Positions 7,803-17,017 of a DNA stretch of 57,706 nt are shown here, piece by piece. Position numbers and translations under genes: made by a program. Below the pieces are notes generated by a model. The model did not search any database and was not told where the DNA came from. It saw nothing but the letters and a program-made list of their open reading frames with translations. The stretch comes from Subtercola sp. GTDB taxonomy: Bacteria; Actinomycetota; Actinomycetes; Actinomycetales; Microbacteriaceae. The DNA lies in the NCBI GenBank assembly GCA_025463765.1, contig JAODBC010000074.1:1-57706 (forward strand), in the 5' to 3' direction. Numbering within the stretch: the stretch's first letter is position 1; the number at the start of each line of letters is the position of its first letter.

Positions 7803-8981
7803 TTACTTCATTCCGATCGAGGTGTCGATGAACTGGTTGGTGAAGATGTCGGCAGGTGTGAGCCCGGCCTTCACCGCTTTGCCACCAGCCGCATAGATCG
7901 GCGTGTCGATGTCGATGATCTTCTGAACGCGAGCCGTATCCATGTCGCCGAGAGTCGAGTTGTCGCCGTTGCCGACGATTCCCTTGTCGACCTGGGTCTT
8001 GACCGAGTAGTCGGCCATACCCTGCGAGTAGACCCAGCCGGTGTTGAACTGGGTGACCAGGTTCAAGATCAGCGAGTTGACGGGCGCGGGGTTGGCGAAA
8101 TAGTCGACCTCGGCCTGCTGCATGATCGGAACCAGCTTGGTGAGGCAGCTCGAGAGCGTCGACACATCGGCGGAGCGAACCGAGACAGCTGAAGCGTAGA
8201 CCGGGTAACCGGCATCGTTCAGGGTCTGGTAATCCACTGCCTTGCCCCAGGCCGGCACCTCGTACTGGTACTGGTAAGGTTCGGCGCTCGCGAAGCCCTG
8301 CTGGCCCGACGCTCCCTGGTCGGCCACGAAGCTCGCCGGGGTACCGTCATAACTGCCGTCGACCTGGCTCTTGCTCAGGATGCCCGAGCTGGTCAGGTAG
8401 TCCATGTAGGCCGAGCCGCCGAAGTAGCGAACGACCTTGCCGGGCTGGAGCTGCTTGCCCAGATCGGCGATGGTCTTGACGTTCGGGTAGGTCGTCGGAT
8501 CCCACATGATCATGAGCGGCGTCTTGTCGAGCGGAGCGAAGACCGCTGTGGTCGGCTGGTCGGCTGAGAGCTGAACCGCCTCGTCAGTGGTGACGTAGCC
8601 GAGCGTGATGCTGGTGTCGGCGTACATCTGGCTGGTGACGGTCTGAAAGCCGATGGCCGGGCCGCCCGAGCGGATCTCGAGGTTGACGCCGGTGGCCTGG
8701 CCGTCAGCGTACAGCGGGCCGGAAACCGACTTCTTATTGGCGTCGATGGTCGGGTTCGGGCCGAGCATCTGGTACAGGTGACCGTGTTCGGCCTCGGGGT
8801 TCCAGTCGGTCTGAATCACAACGGTGGCCGGGCATCCGGCTGCGGCGAGGTCGACTGCGCCGGCTCCCGCTGTCGCGGCCGGAGTGCTGGTCGACGAGCC
8901 CGAGCTACAGGCGGCCAGGGCCACCATGCTGAGAACGGCGAGGCCGCCGGCGAAGGCGACCCTCTTCGAACGTTTGTGCAT
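7803..8981 (-). CDS. ABC transporter substrate-binding lipoprotein (SsuA/NMT1-like)
   Basis: 392 residues. A lipoprotein signal peptide is clear: basic MHKRSKR, a hydrophobic stretch, then the lipobox ALAAC with Cys25 as the predicted lipidated residue. The mature part begins with a Ser/Thr/Ala linker and looks like the SsuA/TauA/NMT1 periplasmic-type fold (PATVVIQTDWNPEAEHG, the opening beta strand of this group). It should bind the imported solute for the permease and ATPase encoded just upstream. Start ATG 8981 has AAGGAG five bases before it. A 131-nt gap separates it from the permease gene, with a hairpin. Confidence 0.87.
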   Translation of the reverse strand: MHKRSKRVAFAGGLAVLSMVALAACSSGSSTSTPAATAGAGAVDLAAAGCPATVVIQTDWNPEAEHGHLYQMLGPNPTIDANKKSVSGPLYADGQATGVNLEIRSGGPAIGFQTVTSQMYADTSITLGYVTTDEAVQLSADQPTTAVFAPLDKTPLMIMWDPTTYPNVKTIADLGKQLQPGKVVRYFGGSAYMDYLTSSGILSKSQVDGSYDGTPASFVADQGASGQQGFASAEPYQYQYEVPAWGKAVDYQTLNDAGYPVYASAVSVRSADVSTLSSCLTKLVPIMQQAEVDYFANPAPVNSLILNLVTQFNTGWVYSQGMADYSVKTQVDKGIVGNGDNSTLGDMDTARVQKIIDIDTPIYAAGGKAVKAGLTPADIFTNQFIDTSIGMK

Positions 8982-9075
8982 TACTACTCCTTCGGGATGT
9001 GTGCAGGTGCGGTGCTGTGCTGTTGGTGCGGGTGGAACATCTGTGGGGGTGTGGATGCCCGTGTGCGCGCGTGCG

Positions 9076-9090
9076 TGCACCAGTGGTGCA
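9076..9090 (-). promoter_or_regulatory. Intra-operon hairpin between permease and binding-protein genes
   Basis: TGCACC and GGTGCA form a perfect 6-bp stem around AGT inside the GT-rich 131-nt gap 8982-9112. Because the binding protein is usually needed in excess over the permease, this could stabilise or separate mRNA segments. That role is inferred; only the inverted repeat is seen. Confidence 0.3.
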
Positions 9091-9112
9091 TGCGGGGCGC
9101 CGGCCCAGCGGT

Positions 9113-9996
9113 TTAGGTGAAGTCGTACCACTTGCCGACGGCGCGCCGGCCGAGCAGGCCGAACAGCCAGAAGACGACGACGCCGAAGAGCGCAGCCGTG
9201 ATGATGGTCGCGAAGAGCTGTTCACCTTGCAGTCGTGAGCTGTAGTTGCTGATCAAAATGCCCAGGCCCGGTGTTCCCCGGCGAAAGAACTGGTCGCCGA
9301 CGATCGCGCCGACGACGGCGAGGCCTGCTGAGATGCGCATGCCGGCGAAAATGGCGGGCAGCGCTGCGGGCAGCGAGAGCTTGCCGAGCGTGGTCCAGCG
9401 GTTGGCGCCCTGCAGCTTGAAGAGTTCTCTGTGCCCCTTGTCGACGGACTGCAGACCGAACAGCGTGTTGTTCACCATGGGGAACAACGCGATCATCACG
9501 CAGACCAGAACGCGCGAGGGGAATTCGTAGCCGAACCAGAAGCCGATGAGCGGCACGAGCGCGAGAATCGGGATGCACTGCAGAATCACCGCGTAGGGGA
9601 ACAACGAGCGTTCCACCCACTTCGCCTGCGACATGGCGATCGCCCAGATGACACCGATGACGATGGCGATCGCCAGCCCGAGCATGGCGACGATCACGGT
9701 CTGGTACAGCGCAACCATGAGGGCGTTGAACGAGAGCGGGTCGAGGAAGCCCTTGAACAGAATGTCTTGGGGCAGCGGCAGCAAGAACCGCAGGTGCGGG
9801 TCGAGCACGAAGAGGCTGATGATGTACCAGACGACGACGATGCCGAGAAAAACGAGAAGCGGCGGCAGCCACCGCGAGAGGCCGCGCTTTTTCTTCTTGG
9901 CAGGCGTCGTCGAGAGCGTTGCCGGCAGCTCGGGGGTCGGGTGGCCCTCGACGTTGTCGATGCCGTCTCCCACGGTCGTTTCGTTCGAGATGGTGG

Positions 9997-10000
<4 letters not shown>
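9113..10000 (-). CDS. ABC transporter permease (SsuC/TauC-type)
   Basis: 295 residues. A charged, low-complexity N-terminus ending KKKKRGLSRW precedes about six membrane segments (for example LVFLGIVVVWYIISLFV and GLAIAIVIGVIWAIAM). The cytoplasmic EAA-type loop ELFKLQGANRWTTLGKLSLP contacts the ATPase. These define the binding-protein-dependent permease family of nitrate, sulfonate, taurine and hydroxymethylpyrimidine importers. It overlaps the ATPase stop by 4 nt (ATGA), so the two are translationally coupled. Confidence 0.9.
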
Positions 10001-10778
<778 letters not shown>

Positions 10779-10782
<4 letters not shown>

Positions 10783-12062
10783 GACAGCATCACCTCGGTT
10801 TCGTTGAGAGACGGGTGGAGCACAGGAAGAGCGGTGGGCGGCGAGGGCTCGGCGACGTCGTACGACACCGAGCTCTGGGCAACCAGGTTGCCGGCGTGGA
10901 TCACATAACGATCGGCGGAGCCGTTGGCGATGACATCGGAGAGCGAGACGCCACGAACGGCCAGCAGTTCGGCGGCCGCACCGACCACGACGCCGGCCGG
11001 GGGCAGTGCCATCACCGAGCGGGCTCCGTCGCTGACGGCGGTGTACGCCTCGTCGAGCGTGAGATGACCGGCCGTGACGAGCAGTGAAGCGGTCTCGAGC
11101 GCGTCGCTGCGGCCGACCGGGTTGAACGGGTCGCGCACGTTGTCGGCGCCGGCGGCGAAGCGGATGCCCGCATCGAGCACTGCGCGAATCGCCGTGAGTC
11201 CGCGCGGGGTGGCCACGGGATGCTCCCAGCCCTGCAGGTACAGGTTCGTGATCGGCAGGCTGATGATACCGACGTCGCCCGCCTTCACCTCGGTGAGAAC
11301 CTCGCCGAGTTCGGCGGCTTCGAGGGTGCCGAGGCGCACGCAGTGCCCGGCGCTGCGATTGCGGTCTGCCGGCCAGTCGCGCACCGTGGCCGCCAGCTCG
11401 CCGAGGGTGAGTGGGCCGTCGAGACCTTCGTCGGTGTGGATGTCTACGCCGACGCCTTTGCGTTCGGCGATGCGCAGCAACCGCTGCAGATCGGCGCTCG
11501 GGTCGGGCGCGAGATGGGGCGCACCGCCGACCAGGTCGACGCCGAGGTCGATGGCCGCTTCGATGTCGGCGTCGGGGGCGTCGGAGCTCGCCAGTGCGAC
11601 GAGTTCTATGTCGATGAGGCCCCGCAGTTCATCCCGAACCTGAAGCAGGGCCTTCACCCCTCGCAGCGCATCGCCGGTCAGCAGAATGTCGACGTGGCTG
11701 CGGATGGCCGTGGTGCCCTGCCTCAGCGCGAGCAGTGCTGCGGCCCGGGCTCGCTCGGCGATCGACTCGGTGGTCATGGTGGCGGCGTATTCGCGCCAGG
11801 CCATGATGGCCGAAACCAGGTCGCCCATCGGGGGGTTGATCGCATCCCACGAGAGGGCCTTGTCGAGGTGGGCGTGCGGCTCGGCGGGGGCGGTCAGCAG
11901 CAGAAAGCCGGTGAGGTCGAGGGTGCTGCCGGGCTGCGGTGGTGTGGAATTCGCCGGCGCGATGCCGGTGACGAGACCATTCTCGAGGGAGACGTCGCAG
12001 GTCGATCCGTCGGCGAGAGTGGCGTTCTGCAGAAGGCTCAAGCGCAGGGGCAGGCGGCTCAT
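10779..12062 (-). CDS. Cytosine deaminase-like (CodA-type) amidohydrolase
   Basis: 427 residues, first gene of the eight-gene operon. All metal ligands expected of the CodA group are present: EPHAHLDKAL (HxH), DIHTDEGLD (His and Glu/Asp), SAGHCVRLG (His), and AAGADNVRDPFNPVG (Asp), the last closely resembling the CodA DD-DPW-PLG segment. The reaction is probably deamination or amide hydrolysis of an imported pyrimidine-, purine- or triazine-like ring. The substrate cannot be fixed. Start ATG 12062 follows a perfect AGGAGG, and in-frame sequence upstream to 12197 is rejected. Co-transcribed with the importer through ATGA overlaps. Confidence 0.83.
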
Positions 12063-12133
12063 CGTGCTCGCCTCCTGAGAATGATGTGTGCTGATCGGGT
12101 GATCGATCGTCTCGACGCTGGGAGATCGTGCTG

Positions 12134-12152
12134 ATGTTGATGTGCTCAACAT
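12134..12152. promoter_or_regulatory. Candidate operator palindrome in the divergent control region
   Basis: ATGTTGA and TCAACAT are perfect 7-bp arms around TGTGC, a 19-bp palindrome suited to a dimeric helix-turn-helix repressor. It lies in the 200-bp region (12063-12262) between the CodA-like operon and the XRE-cupin regulator gene, 72 bp upstream of the CodA-like start. Binding by that regulator is inferred. Confidence 0.45.
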
Positions 12153-12174
12153 GTGAAAATCTACGTTCGGCGCG

Positions 12175-12210
12175 TTTCGGGCGTGTAACGCGAACATTTC
12201 GACGTGTTAA
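12175..12210. promoter_or_regulatory. Direct-repeat candidate binding sites, shared with the xanthine dehydrogenase promoter
   Basis: TTTCGGGCGTGTAACG (12175-12190) and TTTCGACGTGTTAA (12197-12210) are near-direct repeats 22 bp apart, about two helical turns. The 14-mer TCGGGCGTGTAACG (12177-12190) recurs exactly at 20882-20895, just upstream of the xanthine dehydrogenase FAD-subunit gene. This suggests a common regulator or a shared promoter element. Confidence 0.45.
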
Positions 12211-12262
12211 GCCTGGGCGACACGGATTGCAGAATCGGTGCACGAAGCGATTACTGTCTGTC

Positions 12263-13096
12263 GTGAGGTCTCGAAAGGAGCACCAGATTCCCGCCATCAC
12301 CGAAGCGCTCGACCTGCAGACGCTGCAGCTCGGCGCAGCCATCCGTGCGTCACGGCTGTCGAAGTCGATGACGCTCGTCGAGTTGGCGCGGCTGTCGAAC
12401 CTCTCTCATCCGTTTCTCTCGCAGCTGGAGCGCGGGCATGCCCGGCCGAGCATGACGTCGCTCGAGCGCATCGCGCGCGCCCTCGAGACCAGCCAGCTCG
12501 ACCTGCTGGCCGGTGCGGCAGAGGGTGGCGCGGGGCTCGTCGGCGCAGGTATCGGCGGCACGGGTGCTGGTTCGCCGTCTGCTCTGGCCGGGGTCGAGTC
12601 GACCGCGTCGACGCTGATCCGAGCCGCCGAGGGTACGCGGGGCCCCTATGCCGAAGGCCAGGGGCGGCTGCTGGTGGATGCTCGGGCCAAGTTTCAGCCC
12701 ATGGAGTTCTGCGGGCAGAACCACACCTTCGGCGACTTCTACCGGCACGCCGAAGACGAGTTCATCACCGTGATCGAGGGGGAGATCGTGGTCGATCTCG
12801 ACGAGGCGGGGCTGAGTACTCTGGCGGCCGGCGACTCGCTGTATTTCGTCGGCGGTACGGCGCACCGCTGGCGGTCGGCGTCGCCCAACCCGTACCGGCT
12901 GCTGATTGTGAAGCAGCGCTTCACGCCTGGGCAGAACGGCGTGCCCGCGCGAGTGACGCTCTGGAGCAAGGCCGAGACGGCAGCCTCGTTCGCTCCCACG
13001 ACGTCGTTCGAGTCGGCGCGTGGGGTCGAGTCGGCGCCCGCGGTCGAGTCTGCTCCTGCGGTGAGCGCCGTGCACCGACACGTCAAAGGAATCTGA
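12263..13096 (+). CDS. XRE-family transcriptional regulator with cupin domain
   Basis: 277 residues from the GTG at 12263. The N-terminal helix-turn-helix spans roughly residues 15-70 (GAAIRASRLSKSMTLVELAR, then SQLERGHARPSMTSLERIAR). A Gly/Ala-rich linker follows, then a C-terminal cupin with GDFYRHAEDEFITVIEGE and AGDSLYFVGGTAHRWRS, which probably senses a small molecule. The start is debatable. GTG 12263 has no SD but sits 5 nt after TACTGT, as in a leaderless mRNA. An in-frame ATT at 12287 follows a good AAAGGAG. The tail holds a repeated ESAPAV element. Divergent from the catabolic operon and so its likely regulator. Confidence 0.8.
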   Translation: MRSRKEHQIPAITEALDLQTLQLGAAIRASRLSKSMTLVELARLSNLSHPFLSQLERGHARPSMTSLERIARALETSQLDLLAGAAEGGAGLVGAGIGGTGAGSPSALAGVESTASTLIRAAEGTRGPYAEGQGRLLVDARAKFQPMEFCGQNHTFGDFYRHAEDEFITVIEGEIVVDLDEAGLSTLAAGDSLYFVGGTAHRWRSASPNPYRLLIVKQRFTPGQNGVPARVTLWSKAETAASFAPTTSFESARGVESAPAVESAPAVSAVHRHVKGI

Positions 13097-13108
13097 AATG
13101 AGCCTGTT

Positions 13109-14068
13109 GTGACCGCGCATCCACTCGCCGACTTCGACGCTGTGGTCACGGAGCTCTCTGTCGTCGCCGACGACGTGGTGCTCGTGACCGTCGCTCGGCC
13201 CGACGGCAGTGACCTGCCGGTCTGGCTGCCCGGCGCGCACATCGATCTGGTGCTGCAGCCCGCGCTGGAACGGCAGTATTCGCTCTGCTCCGACCCGGCC
13301 GATCGTTCTGCGTGGAAGATCGCCGTGCTGCGTGAGCCGAGCGGCCGGGGTGGGTCGGAATTCGTGCACGGGTCGCTGTCGGTCGGTTCGTCGGTGCATG
13401 TGCGAGGGCCGCTGAATCACTTCGAGTTCGCTCCCGCACCCGCGTATCTGTTCGTGGCCGGGGGCATCGGCATCACGCCGCTGCTGCCGATGATCGCCGC
13501 CGCCGACGCCGCAGGGGCGGAGTGGTCGCTCGCGTACGCGGGGCGCTCGCACGGGTCGATGGCGTTCGCGGCCGAGCTGAAGGCCGAGCATCCCGAGCGG
13601 GTCACTATCTACGCCGGCGACGCGGGCGAACGCCTGGCGCTTCCCGCGTTGTTCGCCGAGGTGAAGCCGACGACACTCGTCTACAGCTGCGGCCCGGGCC
13701 GGCTGCTGGATGCCGCACTCGCGCTAGCGGATTCGCTGCCCGCTGGCGCGCTGCACCTCGAGCGGTTCGAGGCTGTTACCGCCGGCGAACCGGTGTTCGC
13801 TGACTCGTTCGAGGTGGAACTCGAGCTGAGCGGAATGACTCTGACGGTGCCGCCCGAGAAGAGCATTCTCGAGGTCGCTGAGGAGGCGGGCGTGCTCGTG
13901 CTGTCGTCGTGCCGCGAAGGAACGTGCGGCACCTGCGAGACGCCGGTGCTGTCGGGCGAGATCGACCATCGAGACTCGGTGCTGACTCCGGAGGAGCAAG
14001 ACGCCAACGACACGATGATGATCTGTGTGTCGCGAGCCGCGTGCCCGCGGCTCGTTCTGGATCTATAG
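13109..14068 (+). CDS. VanB-type oxygenase reductase (FMN/NAD/2Fe-2S)
   Basis: 319 residues in the order of phthalate/vanillate dioxygenase reductases. The flavin domain carries RQYSLCSDP, the NAD domain carries AGGIGITPLLPM and YSCGPGRLL, and the C-terminal plant-type ferredoxin has CREGTCGTCETPVLSG plus a final Cys in MMICVS. It passes electrons from NAD(P)H to a Rieske oxygenase. No oxygenase gene is present in the window, so its partner is elsewhere or it serves another acceptor. GTG 13109 has no own SD. A four-codon ORF ATG-AGC-CTG-TTG-TGA (13098-13112) with AAAGGA upstream overlaps it, suggesting coupled or re-initiated translation after the regulator gene. Confidence 0.87.
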   Translation: MTAHPLADFDAVVTELSVVADDVVLVTVARPDGSDLPVWLPGAHIDLVLQPALERQYSLCSDPADRSAWKIAVLREPSGRGGSEFVHGSLSVGSSVHVRGPLNHFEFAPAPAYLFVAGGIGITPLLPMIAAADAAGAEWSLAYAGRSHGSMAFAAELKAEHPERVTIYAGDAGERLALPALFAEVKPTTLVYSCGPGRLLDAALALADSLPAGALHLERFEAVTAGEPVFADSFEVELELSGMTLTVPPEKSILEVAEEAGVLVLSSCREGTCGTCETPVLSGEIDHRDSVLTPEEQDANDTMMICVSRAACPRLVLDL

Positions 14069-14197
14069 GTGCGCCGCCGCCTCTGGGCCCACGCCGGCCA
14101 GAGGCTCCGCGCGCCGCTTGCGGCGTGTGGAGAGGCCCGGTGGGGACGGCGCACATTGCGACTGGCTGTTCATGCCACTGTTCTGGCCGCTACTCTC

Positions 14198-14231
14198 GCA
14201 GAACGCGACGAGCGCGGTCGCCGCGTTCTGC
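14198..14231. terminator. Hairpin between convergent genes
   Basis: GCAGAACGCG (14198-14207) pairs perfectly with CGCGTTCTGC (14222-14231) over a 14-nt loop. It sits in the 223-nt gap between the convergent reductase and amidohydrolase genes. There is no T run, so it may be a weak or factor-assisted terminator. Nothing else recognisable is in 14069-14291. Confidence 0.45.
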
Positions 14232-14291
14232 CGATCTCGCATGGCGTAAGAGCCCGGGGGCGCTATTGGGCACCTTTTCGTGGGATGCGGG

Positions 14292-15623
14292 TCAGCGGGC
14301 GGAGTGTTTGCGGCGGGCTGTGAGGAGGGATTCGAGGGCGGTCGTGATTGTCTGCTCGTCGGCGGTGACGAGGCGGTAGTCGCGCACGACGACGCGGCCC
14401 GCCACGATGACGTGTTTCGGGCGACGGCCGGGGCTTGCCCAGAGCAGGCCGGCTACGGGGTCGGCGACGGCGGCGTCGGCGACGCCGGAGACATCCCAGA
14501 CGCAGGCGTCGGCCGCGTCACCCAGAGTGAGTGAGCCGAGTTCGGGGCGGCCGAGGCCGAGCGCGGAGCCTTTCGTCGCCATACCGAGTACCTCGCGCGC
14601 TGGTAGCGCCGGGCCGACGAGGGGGGCGACCTGCATGGCGAGCCGAGCATCCGCCAGCAGGTGCCCGGCATCGTTGCTGCCGCCGCCACTAGTGCCGAGG
14701 CCGAGGGTGACACCCGCCTCGCGGAGGGCTGCGACGGGGGCGATTCCCCAGCCCATCGGCAGGTCGCAGGCGGGGGCGTGGGTGCCGGTGACGCCGGCCG
14801 CGGCGAGGCGCGCGATCTCGTCGGGCGTGACGGCGCAGAGATGAGCGACAGTGACATCAGGCGCGAGCCAGCCCCACTCTTCGAGCAGGTCGATCGGCCT
14901 CTTGCCGTACTTTTCGAGGGCGATCACGACGTCGACCTGTTCGTTCGCCTGGGTGCGGCGGCGCAACCCGTACTTCGCCGCGACCTCGCCGAGCAGCGCG
15001 AAGGTCTCGGGGCTGTCGCTGTGCACGCCGGCCGGGCCGACTGCTACCTGGAGCATGCCGTCGGTGCTGATGCCCTGCGGCGCCCCCGCAACGAGTGCGC
15101 CGACGATCGCCTCGGCCGAGGCGGCAGCGAGCTCGGCGTCGTCGCGCGCCGAACCGCGCACGAACACGATACGTGCGCCGAGCTCTGCTGCAGCAGCAGC
15201 GGTGGCGCTCGCGATCTCGACGGAAGCCTCGACGCCGGCAGTTCCCCAGTTGAGGTGGTGGTCGGCGATGGTGGTGACTCCGCTGAGCAGCCCCTCGGCG
15301 AGCCCGGCTCGGGCAGCGGTGAAGGCGAGTTCAGCGTCTATGCCGACTTCGGCATACGCTGCGGCCATGGTGGGCAGCCAGGTGGCCATCGGCACGCCGC
15401 GAGTGCCGGGGAGAGTGCGAAAGGCGGTCTGCATCAGGTGGTGATGGGCGTTCACGAGGCCGGGCGTCACGACGCAGCCCGAGGCGTCGATCACCTCGTC
15501 ATGCTGGTGGGCGGCACCCCGGGCATCCGGTTCGGCGACCACACCGGCTTCGAAGAACAGGTCGCCGGCGTATTCTGTGGTTTCATCGATGAACGTGGTC
15601 ACGGCGCCGCGAATGGTGAGCAT
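14292..15623 (-). CDS. 8-oxoguanine deaminase-like amidohydrolase with altered metal site
   Basis: 443 residues resembling the SsnA/TrzN/8-oxoguanine deaminase branch throughout: LVNAHHHLMQTAFR, ATWLPTMAAAYAE, LLSGVTTIADHHLNW, VAHLCAVTPDEIARL. Two expected ligands are missing: the HTHLAE motif reads RTQANE (His to Gln) and the LGVDGSASND motif reads LGTSGGGSND (Asp to Ser). The codons at both sites are unambiguous. The strand-1 HxH and strand-6 His are kept. It may be inactive, may use a different metal arrangement, or may act on another substrate. Divergent from xdhC and next to xanthine dehydrogenase, suggesting a purine link. Confidence 0.8.
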   Translation of the reverse strand: MLTIRGAVTTFIDETTEYAGDLFFEAGVVAEPDARGAAHQHDEVIDASGCVVTPGLVNAHHHLMQTAFRTLPGTRGVPMATWLPTMAAAYAEVGIDAELAFTAARAGLAEGLLSGVTTIADHHLNWGTAGVEASVEIASATAAAAAELGARIVFVRGSARDDAELAAASAEAIVGALVAGAPQGISTDGMLQVAVGPAGVHSDSPETFALLGEVAAKYGLRRRTQANEQVDVVIALEKYGKRPIDLLEEWGWLAPDVTVAHLCAVTPDEIARLAAAGVTGTHAPACDLPMGWGIAPVAALREAGVTLGLGTSGGGSNDAGHLLADARLAMQVAPLVGPALPAREVLGMATKGSALGLGRPELGSLTLGDAADACVWDVSGVADAAVADPVAGLLWASPGRRPKHVIVAGRVVVRDYRLVTADEQTITTALESLLTARRKHSAR

Positions 15624-15686
15624 GAATGAGTTCTAACATGCTTTTGTGTCAGGCTGATGTCGCCGATGACCACCGGGAGGAAACGG

Positions 15687-16943
15687 ATGATCGAACTCGC
15701 TGCAGCGCTGCTGCCCCGTCTCGACGCCGGTCATCGGCTCGCCGTCGCCACCGTGACGCGCATCGACGGCAGCGCTCCGCGCACCCTCGGAACGGCCATG
15801 GCTGTCGACGACGACGGCGCCGTGATCGGCAGCATCTCGGGCGGCTGCGTCGAGGGTGCGGTGTACGAAGCCTGCCAAGAGGTGCTTCGTACGGGTGCGG
15901 CGTCGAGGCAGGAGTTCGGCTACTCCGACGACGATGCGTTCGCTGTCGGGTTGGCGTGCGGAGGGCGCATCGAGGTTGTGGTGCAGCGGCTTTCACCGGG
16001 AAATGGATGGTCGGCGAGCCAGCTGCGCGCGGAGTTCGTTGCGGCATCCGAGGGCCTGCCGGCGGGCGTGGCGCTGATCGTGGGTGGTAGCGCATTCGGC
16101 GTGGCGATCGCGGCGGCCGACGATGCCGGCGCGGATGGCTTGGCTGGCGCGGATGGCTTGGTCGGCACAGATCAATTGGCTGGTGCGGATGACACGCCCG
16201 CTGCGGATGAAATGACCGGTGCGGTTGATCAGGTCGGGTCGGGTGACCGGGTCGCCGCTGCTGCGAGCGGTCTCGGGGCCGACAGCGTTCGGCGCCTGCA
16301 GGGCGAGCTGGCCGCGCGCATCTCGAGCGGCCGCGGGGGGCTCGCGATCGTGGACTGCGAAGACGGGCCGGTCGAGGCATTGTTCGTCGTGGCGGCCTCG
16401 GCGCCGCGAATGCTCATCTTCGGAGCGGTCGACTTCTCTGCGGCGCTTGCGAATGCGTCCGCGCTGCTCGGCTATCGTGTCACCATCTGCGACGCGCGGC
16501 CGGTCTTCGCTACCGCTCAGCGTTTTCCTGCGGCGAACGAGGTCGTCGTCGAGTGGCCGTCAGACTACCTCCTGCGCACCGAGGTCGATTCACGCACGGT
16601 GGTCTGCGTTCTGACGCACGACGACAAGTTCGACATCCCGCTGCTCGAAGTAGCGCTCGGTCTGCCGATCGCCTACGTCGGAGCGATGGGCTCGCGTCGC
16701 ACGCATGCTCGCCGGCTCGCGGCGCTACGGCAGACGGTGTCGCCCGAGGCGCTCGAGAGGCTGCATTCGCCCATCGGCCTCGATATCGGGGCGAGCACTC
16801 CCGAAGAAACCGCCGTGTCGATTTTGGCCGAGGTGGTTGCAGCGAAGAATGCGGCGAGCGGCGGGCCGTTGACGCACGCCAGCGGGCCGATTCATCACCC
16901 GACCACTGCCCGCGAAGCATTACATGCCGAAAGCGGCATATAA
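15687..16943 (+). CDS. XdhC/CoxI-family Moco insertion factor
   Basis: 418 residues. The N-terminal XdhC_CoxI domain has TRIDGSAPRTLGTAMAV and SISGGCVEGAVYEACQ (the conserved Cys) followed by GLACGGRIEV. The C-terminal Rossmann-like XdhC_C domain has FGAVDFSAALANASALLGY, FPANEV-like FPAANEVVV, LTHDDKFD and YVGAMGSRRTHARRL. The family matures and sulfurates Moco for xanthine dehydrogenase. Start ATG 15687 has GGGAGGA at ideal spacing. Between the domains lies a repetitive Gly/Ala/Asp linker (about 16125-16260; GADGLAGADGLVGTD-type repeats). It faces the xdh genes in convergent orientation. Confidence 0.9.
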   Translation: MIELAAALLPRLDAGHRLAVATVTRIDGSAPRTLGTAMAVDDDGAVIGSISGGCVEGAVYEACQEVLRTGAASRQEFGYSDDDAFAVGLACGGRIEVVVQRLSPGNGWSASQLRAEFVAASEGLPAGVALIVGGSAFGVAIAAADDAGADGLAGADGLVGTDQLAGADDTPAADEMTGAVDQVGSGDRVAAAASGLGADSVRRLQGELAARISSGRGGLAIVDCEDGPVEALFVVAASAPRMLIFGAVDFSAALANASALLGYRVTICDARPVFATAQRFPAANEVVVEWPSDYLLRTEVDSRTVVCVLTHDDKFDIPLLEVALGLPIAYVGAMGSRRTHARRLAALRQTVSPEALERLHSPIGLDIGASTPEETAVSILAEVVAAKNAASGGPLTHASGPIHHPTTAREALHAESGI

Positions 16944-17017
16944 CACTCGCGCTCGGGCATGCGCCGCTTACGAGGGCTGGACGCCGGGTCGGCGCACGTC
17001 TAAAACGGTCTTGCGCG

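Noticed and set aside
12287..12289. ATT start codon for the XRE-cupin regulator
   Set aside because: It has the best SD spacing (AAAGGAG, 6 nt), but ATT starts are very rare. GTG 12263 with a -10-like box is preferred, though not proven.
12350..13591. 413-residue minus-strand frame across the regulator and reductase genes
   Set aside because: Shadow of two genes with clear domains in the other strand.
16127..16260. CRISPR-like repeats in xdhC, and similar repeats in moeA, moeB and dprA
   Set aside because: Units are short, in-frame multiples of three, without regular spacers, and lie inside translated linkers. No cas genes were seen.
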